NCBI GenBank assembly: GCA_016288815.1
Contig: JAEELF010000039.1
Span: 1 to 37,931 of the forward strand
Direction: 5' to 3'
DNA: 37,931 nucleotides
Source: Ruminococcus sp.
Lineage (GTDB): Bacteria; Bacillota; Clostridia; Oscillospirales; Ruminococcaceae
Shown here one piece after another: positions 33,149-37,931 of this stretch. The notes beneath the pieces were generated by a model. The model was given only the letters and a program-made list of their open reading frames with translations, made no database searches and was not told the DNA's origin. A program made the position numbers and the translations under genes. Every line of letters begins with the position of its first letter. Positions within the stretch are counted from its first letter, which is position 1.

Positions 33149-36100
33149 ATGCACAAGAATTTTGCGAAAGTGGCAGGCGCTGGCGTAATGGCAGCAGCTA
33201 TGCTCGCTTCCTCAACTGCTGCATTCGTTCCAATGAGCACATCTGCAGGTCTCATGGTAGGTCAGGTCGACTTTGAAGACGGCATCGGACTTCCGTGGCA
33301 TACCTGCCAGACAAACCCGGCTAACCAGTCCTTCGACATCTCCGGCGGTACTTACAACGTAACACTGAATAACATCGGTGGTTCTGTAAACGGCGGTGAG
33401 TCCAGATGGGACCTTCAGCTCCGTCACAGAGGTCTGAAGATCAAGGCTGGCGAGACCTACAAGGTAAGCTTCGATGTTAATTCATCCAGCGACGGCCGTA
33501 TGTACACCAAGATCGGCGATCTCTCCGGAGACCTCGAGATCTGGCACAACAACATGGGCGCTACAGAGGCTCCCAGCACGACTCAGACCGGTTCAAACAT
33601 CGGCTTCAATCAGTCTTGGGATCCGATCTACATCGCTAAGGGCGACAACCACCTCGAGGCTACATTCACAGCTGATCAGGACCTCGAAGTTGCTGAGTGG
33701 GCATTCCACTACGGCGGACGCGGCCAGCATCAGGAGAGCTTCGACTGCTTCCCGAAGGACACAGTGCTCAAGTTCGATAACCTCAGCCTTGAGTGTACAT
33801 CGAGCACAGCCTGCGACTGGGATACAACTAACGAAATGGGCTACGTTACTCCCAGAAGTGACGTTCGTCTCAATCAGGTAGGTTACTTCACAAACCTCAA
33901 GAAGGTAGCTTCCTACGCTACAGATAAGAAGCTCAGCCCCGTATCCTTCAAGGTCGTTGACAAGAGCGGCAAGACAGTATACGAGGGAACAGGTGAGCAG
34001 TTCACAGGCCGCGGCGAAGGCGGAGTTGACTACGGCTCGGGTGAGTACATCCAGTTCCTCGACTTCACAGACGTTCCTGCCGGAACAGGCTACCACATCG
34101 AGGTAGATGATACCTCCAATACTTCCACAAACAGATACACCAAGGAGACATACAAGATGTATATCTCCCACGACTTCGATATCGTTGATCCTGGTACAGA
34201 TAACGTTTACGACGGCGTTCTCAAGAATGCTCTGAACTACTACTACCAGAACCGTTCTGGTGTAGAGATTCAGGCTGCTTACATCACATCTGCCGGCGAC
34301 GGCCAGACACCCAGTGACCTCGCTCACCAGGCTGGTCACGTTAAGGATATGGCTTACGTTCAGACCAAGTGGGTAAAGGCTTACGCAAGTGACGGTAAGG
34401 ATGTTGAGAAGTCCGATTCTATCGACTGCACAGGCGGTTGGTACGACGCTGGTGACCACGGTAAGTACGTTGTTAACGGCGGTATCTCCGTATGGACACT
34501 CCAGAATATGTACGAGCTCTCCAAGGCTTCCGGTACAGATTCCAAGTGGACAGGCAATGCTATGTCTATCCCGGAGAGCGGCGACAGCAATCCTGATATC
34601 CTCGATGAGACCAAGGTAGAGCTCGACTTCATGTTCAAGATGATCGTTGACTCCGGTACAAACAAGGGTCTCGTTTACCACAAGATGCACGACCACAAGT
34701 GGACCGGTCTTGCTGTTGAGCCTTGGAACTACGCTGAGGATCACACAGACGCGTCAGGCAACAAGGTAAAGGGCTGGGGCACTATCCGTATAGTTAAGCC
34801 TCCGACGTATGCTGCTACCTTCAACATGATCGCTTGTGCTGCTCAGGCTGCACGTCTCTGGAAGGGTATCGACGATTCTTACGCTGCTACCTGCCTCCAG
34901 CACGCAGAGGACAGCTATGAGGCTATCATGGCTATGAAGTCCAAGTGGAACATCGCAGAGGGCAACTCCGATAAGGATCCGCTCTTCGCTCCTCTTGATC
35001 AGGCTATCGGCGGCGGTGCTTACGGTGATACATACGTAGGCGACGACGCTTACTGGGCTGCTTGTGAGCTCTACGCTACAACAGGCGATTCCAAGTACTA
35101 CAACGACCTCAAGGAATACAAGAACCCGAACGACTCAACTGGCAATGATAAGGCATTCAGCATCACAACTAACCTCGGCGGCGGTGAGAACGCTGGCTCC
35201 TTCAGCTCCTTCAACTGGGGTTGTACAGCAGGCTGCGGTACTCTCACACTGTACCTCAACAAGGACAACGCTGCTCTGACAGACCTCACAGCTGCTAACA
35301 AGGCAGATATCGAGGACGCTATCGTTGCTGCTGCTGACGGTTACATTGCTCAGCAGGCTAAGGAAGGTATGGCTATCCCGTATAAGGAGGCTTCTTTCCA
35401 GGATGGTGTTAATATCGGTGAAGGCATCACAATCACAGGTTACGAGTGGGGCTCCAACTCCTTCGTTATCAATAACGCTATCGTTATGGCTTACGGCTAT
35501 AAGATCAAGGGCGATAACAGCTATATCAGCGGCGTAGGTGCTGCTCTCGACTACATCTTCGGACGTAACGCTCAGGGTATCTCTTATGTAACTGGTACTG
35601 GCGACTACTACACCAAGAATCCTCACCACAGATTCTGGTCTTACGAGCTTGACCACAACTTCCCGAAGGCTCCCGATGGAGTTCTCTCCGGTGGTCCTGG
35701 TTCCGGACTTCAGGATCCGTACGTTGGCGGTCTCGGCTACAAGAGAGGCGAGGTAGCTCCTCAGAAGTGCTACGTTGACTCGATCGAGGCTTGGTCCGTT
35801 AACGAGGTTACTATCAACTGGAACGCTCCGTTCGCATGGGTGATCTCCTTCCTCGACGATGAGATCGCAGACGCTCCCGATGTTGACGATGAGCCTAAGA
35901 CACAGGGCTCGACACAGGGTACATCTGGCAACACAGATATGCTCTGGGGCGATGCTAACAACGATAAGTCAGTAAACATGGGCGACGTTGTAGCTATCAT
36001 GCGTTATCAGGCTGACCCCGATACATACTCACTTGAGGGTATCGGCAAGCTTCAGGCTGACGTATTCAACAACGGCGACGGTCCTACAAACAACGACGCG

Positions 36101-36181
36101 CTTTCTATCCAGAGATATGAGGCTGGACTTATCACAGACCTCGATCCGGCAAGCGGTCAGGCAGACAACTTCGGCAAGTAA
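33149..36181 (+). CDS. Secreted cellulosomal GH9 cellulase with CBM4-like and Ig-like modules and dockerin
   Basis: 1010 residues. Order: signal peptide (1-33); CBM4-like sandwich (about 38-218); Ig-like domain (about 236-340) starting SDVRLNQVGYF; GH9 domain (about 350-905) with Asp433/Asp436 in WYDAGDHGKY, His826-His827 in NPHHR, and acid Glu886 in SVNEVTINWNAPF; a short acidic linker; dockerin (932-1000) with loops DANNDKSVNMGD and DVFNNGDGPTNND. This is the CBM4-Ig-GH9 plan of the CbhA/CelK cellobiohydrolases of other cellulosomes, so exo or processive action on cellulose is likely. ATG 33149 with AGGGAGG upstream gives a proper signal peptide; the frame is open 55 codons further upstream but begins inside the promoter. 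T-ending codons are more frequent here than in ftsK-ygiQ, which hints at high expression. Confidence 0.94.
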   Translation: MHKNFAKVAGAGVMAAAMLASSTAAFVPMSTSAGLMVGQVDFEDGIGLPWHTCQTNPANQSFDISGGTYNVTLNNIGGSVNGGESRWDLQLRHRGLKIKAGETYKVSFDVNSSSDGRMYTKIGDLSGDLEIWHNNMGATEAPSTTQTGSNIGFNQSWDPIYIAKGDNHLEATFTADQDLEVAEWAFHYGGRGQHQESFDCFPKDTVLKFDNLSLECTSSTACDWDTTNEMGYVTPRSDVRLNQVGYFTNLKKVASYATDKKLSPVSFKVVDKSGKTVYEGTGEQFTGRGEGGVDYGSGEYIQFLDFTDVPAGTGYHIEVDDTSNTSTNRYTKETYKMYISHDFDIVDPGTDNVYDGVLKNALNYYYQNRSGVEIQAAYITSAGDGQTPSDLAHQAGHVKDMAYVQTKWVKAYASDGKDVEKSDSIDCTGGWYDAGDHGKYVVNGGISVWTLQNMYELSKASGTDSKWTGNAMSIPESGDSNPDILDETKVELDFMFKMIVDSGTNKGLVYHKMHDHKWTGLAVEPWNYAEDHTDASGNKVKGWGTIRIVKPPTYAATFNMIACAAQAARLWKGIDDSYAATCLQHAEDSYEAIMAMKSKWNIAEGNSDKDPLFAPLDQAIGGGAYGDTYVGDDAYWAACELYATTGDSKYYNDLKEYKNPNDSTGNDKAFSITTNLGGGENAGSFSSFNWGCTAGCGTLTLYLNKDNAALTDLTAANKADIEDAIVAAADGYIAQQAKEGMAIPYKEASFQDGVNIGEGITITGYEWGSNSFVINNAIVMAYGYKIKGDNSYISGVGAALDYIFGRNAQGISYVTGTGDYYTKNPHHRFWSYELDHNFPKAPDGVLSGGPGSGLQDPYVGGLGYKRGEVAPQKCYVDSIEAWSVNEVTINWNAPFAWVISFLDDEIADAPDVDDEPKTQGSTQGTSGNTDMLWGDANNDKSVNMGDVVAIMRYQADPDTYSLEGIGKLQADVFNNGDGPTNNDALSIQRYEAGLITDLDPASGQADNFGK

Positions 36182-36193
36182 TTCCGAAACAAC

Positions 36194-36223
36194 AAAAGGG
36201 ACTCCTTCGGGGGTCCCTTTTTT
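36194..36223 (+). terminator. Intrinsic terminator after the CBM4-GH9 gene
   Basis: Stem AAAGGGACTCC / GGGGTCCCTTT (one G-T pair) with a TTCG loop, then TTT. Confidence 0.88.
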
Positions 36224-36336
36224 GCGCGGAGCCCGCGCCGGCGTACACGTTGCCACTTGCTTCGCTCGCTCACTCTCATTAACGACCTTAATCGTACATC
36301 GCATACAGAACTTTTTTACAATGGGATTCCAAAGGG

Positions 36337-36449
36337 GCGCGGAGCCCGCGCTGGCAAGCACGTTGCCGCTTGCTCCGCTCGCTCACTCTCATTAACGACC
36401 TTAATCGTACATCGCATACAGCACTTTTTAGCAATGGGATTCCAAAGGG
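36337..36449 (+). repeat. Second unit of the 113-base tandem repeat
   Basis: Near-identical to 36224-36336, including CTCACTCTCATTAACGACC and TACATCGCATACAG. The duplicated piece ends at AATGGGATTCCAAAGGG. Confidence 0.82.
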
Positions 36450-36552
36450 TACCTGTACCCTTTGGCGGGGTGTGGGGCAGCGCCCCACGGAAACCGAAGG
36501 GCGCCTCGCAAGGGGTGAATCGAAAAACGATCCAGTGAATCGTTTTTCGAGA

Positions 36553-36586
36553 GGGGACGCCTTGTAAGAGAAGGCGTCCCCTTGTT
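36553..36586 (+). terminator. Terminator-like hairpin within repeat copy C
   Basis: Perfect 11-bp stem GGGGACGCCTT / AAGGCGTCCCC, loop GTAAGAG, then TTGTT; the same as in copy A. Confidence 0.55.
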
Positions 36587-36644
36587 GCCTTTACGAAAAA
36601 GCACGCCTGCGACCGGTGACGGTCGCACGCAGCAAAAAATCACC

Positions 36645-36690
36645 TACAAAAAAATAAAGCCGCACATCTTTCGATGTGCGGCTCTTTTTT
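36645..36690. terminator. Bidirectional terminator at the end of the ribosomal protein genes
   Basis: Perfect 11-bp stem AGCCGCACATC / GATGTGCGGCT with loop TTTC. On the minus strand it is followed by TTTATTTTTTT, so it ends rplK-rplA; on the plus strand CTTTTTT follows. Confidence 0.9.
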
Positions 36691-36700
36691 GATAAATGAA

Positions 36701-37396
36701 TCAAACTCCGTACTTAGCAGTAGCGACCGGAACGCCGGGGCCCATAGTAGAAGTAACGGTGCAGCTCTTGAGGTAAGTACCCTTAGCAGCAGCCGGCTTA
36801 GCCTTAACGATAGCTTCCATGAGAGTTGTGAAGTTCTCGTCGAGCTTAGCAGCGCCGAAGGAAGCCTTACCGATCGGGCAGTGGATGATGTTGGTCTTGT
36901 CGAGACGGTACTCGATCTTACCAGCCTTAGCCTCAGTTACAGCCTTTGCAACGTCGGGAGTAACTGTACCGGCCTTCGGGTTCGGCATAAGTCCGCGGGG
37001 ACCAAGCACCTTACCGAGACGGCCGACGAGACCCATCACGTCAGGGGAAGCAACGACTACGTCGAAGTCCATCCAGTTTTCCTTCATGATCTTCTCAACG
37101 AGATCCTGACCGCCAACGTAATCAGCACCGGCAGCCTGAGCAGCCTCGTACTTGTCTTCCTTGCAGAAAACGATAACGCGGACAGTCTTACCTGTACCGT
37201 TGGGAAGGATAACAGCTCCTCTTACCTGCTGGTCAGCGTGACGGGAGTCAACGCCGAGACGGATGTGAGCCTCGATAGTCTCGTCGAACTTAGCCTTAGC
37301 GTTCTTGCAGACTAAATCGAGAGCCTCTGTGGAATCATACTGCTTTGCAGAATCAACAGCCTTTGCGCTGTCAACGTATTTCTTGCCGTGTTTCAT
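36701..37396 (-). CDS. rplA: 50S ribosomal protein L1
   Basis: 231 residues, normal length. Binds 23S rRNA at the mobile L1 stalk near the E site and commonly represses its own mRNA. Recognised by [31 protein letters not shown] and the C-terminal [15 protein letters not shown] lies seven bases before the ATG at 37396. Second gene after rplK. An L1-stalk mimic in the rplK-rplA gap suggests autoregulation. Confidence 0.97.
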   Translation of the reverse strand: MKHGKKYVDSAKAVDSAKQYDSTEALDLVCKNAKAKFDETIEAHIRLGVDSRHADQQVRGAVILPNGTGKTVRVIVFCKEDKYEAAQAAGADYVGGQDLVEKIMKENWMDFDVVVASPDVMGLVGRLGKVLGPRGLMPNPKAGTVTPDVAKAVTEAKAGKIEYRLDKTNIIHCPIGKASFGAAKLDENFTTLMEAIVKAKPAAAKGTYLKSCTVTSTMGPGVPVATAKYGV

Positions 37397-37413
37397 TATA
37401 TTTCCTCCTATTT

Positions 37414-37468
37414 AAGTGGTAATACCGGGATTATTTATACCCGATTAGCGGAATTTTCCTCCCACCAA
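37414..37468 (-). promoter_or_regulatory. Candidate L1-binding leader (23S L1-stalk mimic) before rplA
   Basis: On the minus strand GGTGGGAGG (37466-37458) is paired across a hairpin with TACCAC (37421-37416). The 23S rRNA L1 site has the same GGTGGGAGG ... TACCAC arrangement. It lies just before the rplA ribosome binding site, as expected for translational feedback by L1. Confidence 0.65.
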
Positions 37469-37521
37469 TAGAACTCAGAACGGGGGATTGCCCCTATCAT
37501 CATTCAGTAAATTTAATTTGA

Positions 37522-37931
37522 TCAGTCAACAACTACAACGCCCATTGAACGAGCTGTACCTGCGATCATGCTCATAGCAGCCTCGAGTGAACCTGCATTG
37601 AGGTCAGGCATCTTGGTCTCAGCGATCTTCTGTACCTGTTCTCTTGTGATATTAGCGACCTTAGTCTTGTTGGGAACTCCGGAACCGCTGTTGATGTTGC
37701 AAGCCTTCTTGATGAGGACAGCAGCGGGGGGAGTCTTAGTGATGAAAGAGAATGAACGGTCAGCGTAAACAGTGATAACAACAGGGATTATCATACCGAT
37801 ATCGTTCTTAGTTCTCTCGTTGAATTCCTTTGTGAATGCCATGATATTAACGCCGTGCTGACCGAGTGCCGGACCAACAGGCGGTGCAGGAGTAGCCTTT
37901 CCTGCTGCGATCTGAAGCTTAATGTAGCCAA
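37522..37931 (-). CDS. rplK: 50S ribosomal protein L11 (5' partial)
   Basis: The frame is open to the edge of the window; about seven N-terminal residues are missing. The visible part starts [20 protein letters not shown], the L11 N-terminal domain that meets release and elongation factors, and continues with the rRNA-binding C-terminal domain ([14 protein letters not shown]). It ends VVVVD and TGA at 37522. The first internal ATG at 37842 is not the start. The 125-base gap to rplA holds the L1-site mimic and a small GGGG-CAAT-CCCC hairpin. Confidence 0.96.
   Translation of the reverse strand, partial: GYIKLQIAAGKATPAPPVGPALGQHGVNIMAFTKEFNERTKNDIGMIIPVVITVYADRSFSFITKTPPAAVLIKKACNINSGSGVPNKTKVANITREQVQKIAETKMPDLNAGSLEAAMSMIAGTARSMGVVVVD

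Larger units (their letters stand above)
36224..36632 (+). repeat. Composite dispersed repeat, copy C, with tandem duplication of module 1
   Basis: About 410 bases between convergent genes, without a credible gene. Module 1 is present twice (36224-36336 and 36337-36449, 113-base period, roughly ten differences), each beginning with GCGCGGAGCCCGCGC. Module 2 (CCAAAGGG, GGGTGTGGGGCAG), module 3 (GCGCCTCGCAAGGGGTG; a perfect 12-bp inverted repeat TCGAAAAACGAT / ATCGTTTTTCGA at 36520-36550; then the hairpin 36553-36581) and module 4 (GCGACCGGTGACGGTCGCACG) follow in the same order as in copy A. Confidence 0.82.

Noticed and set aside
36224-36449. CRISPR-like tandem repeat
   Set aside because: Only two units, 113-base period with no spacer of separate origin, and no cas genes.

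Overview
The window comes from a GC-rich, Gram-positive anaerobe of the Ruminococcus type (Ruminococcaceae/Oscillospiraceae). Three secreted polysaccharidases end in dockerin modules whose calcium loops resemble those of ruminococcal cellulosomes. The gene order tepA-ftsK and cmk-plsC-ispH/rpsA, the fused IspH-S1 protein, the cdaA-cdaR pair and strong sigma-A promoters with AGGAGG-type ribosome binding sites all fit Clostridia. The species cannot be fixed from the sequence alone. No rRNA, tRNA, CRISPR array, transposase or prophage gene was found.

Layout. 1-2781: 3' part of a long purL. 3107-5799: glgA, a HAD phosphatase and a small unknown gene, with an inverted-repeat element in the glgA leader and a composite dispersed repeat after glgA. 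5970-8009 (minus): a membrane PASTA protein with a kinase fold that has lost its catalytic residues. 8175-12280 (minus): a four-gene operon of two M42 aminopeptidases, a GNAT acetyltransferase and a methionine gamma-lyase-like PLP enzyme. 12403-23777 (plus): one promoter and one terminator enclose about 11 kb of tightly packed genes: tepA, ftsK, a YgiQ radical SAM gene, a ComEC-like metallo-beta-lactamase gene, a DUF3006 gene, a YhiN-type flavoprotein gene, a YccF gene, cmk, plsC and ispH-rpsA. 23861-25201: a DUF3343 gene and a cysteine desulfurase-like gene. 25363-27572: cdaA-cdaR (cyclic di-AMP synthesis). 27635-27763 (minus): a candidate small RNA. 28013-36181: GH26 mannanase, GH9-CBM3c endoglucanase and CBM4-Ig-GH9 cellulase, each with its own promoter, signal peptide, dockerin and terminator. 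36224-36632: a second composite repeat with a tandem duplication. 36701-37931 (minus): rplA and partial rplK, with an L1-binding-site mimic between them.

How the parts work together. The three dockerin enzymes would attach to a cell-surface scaffoldin, not in this window, and attack cellulose and mannan. The rest is housekeeping: purine, glycogen, nucleotide, phospholipid and isoprenoid synthesis, translation, chromosome segregation, peptide turnover and c-di-AMP signalling.

Points most worth a second look are the PASTA pseudokinase, the complete internal promoter plus internal ribosome binding site that could release free ribosomal protein S1 from the ispH-rpsA fusion, the modular repeat family whose copies supply the last codon and stop codon of two unrelated genes, the candidate small RNA beside cdaR, and the structured leaders of glgA and the last GH9 gene. 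All positions and motifs were read by eye; no database search or folding program was run.
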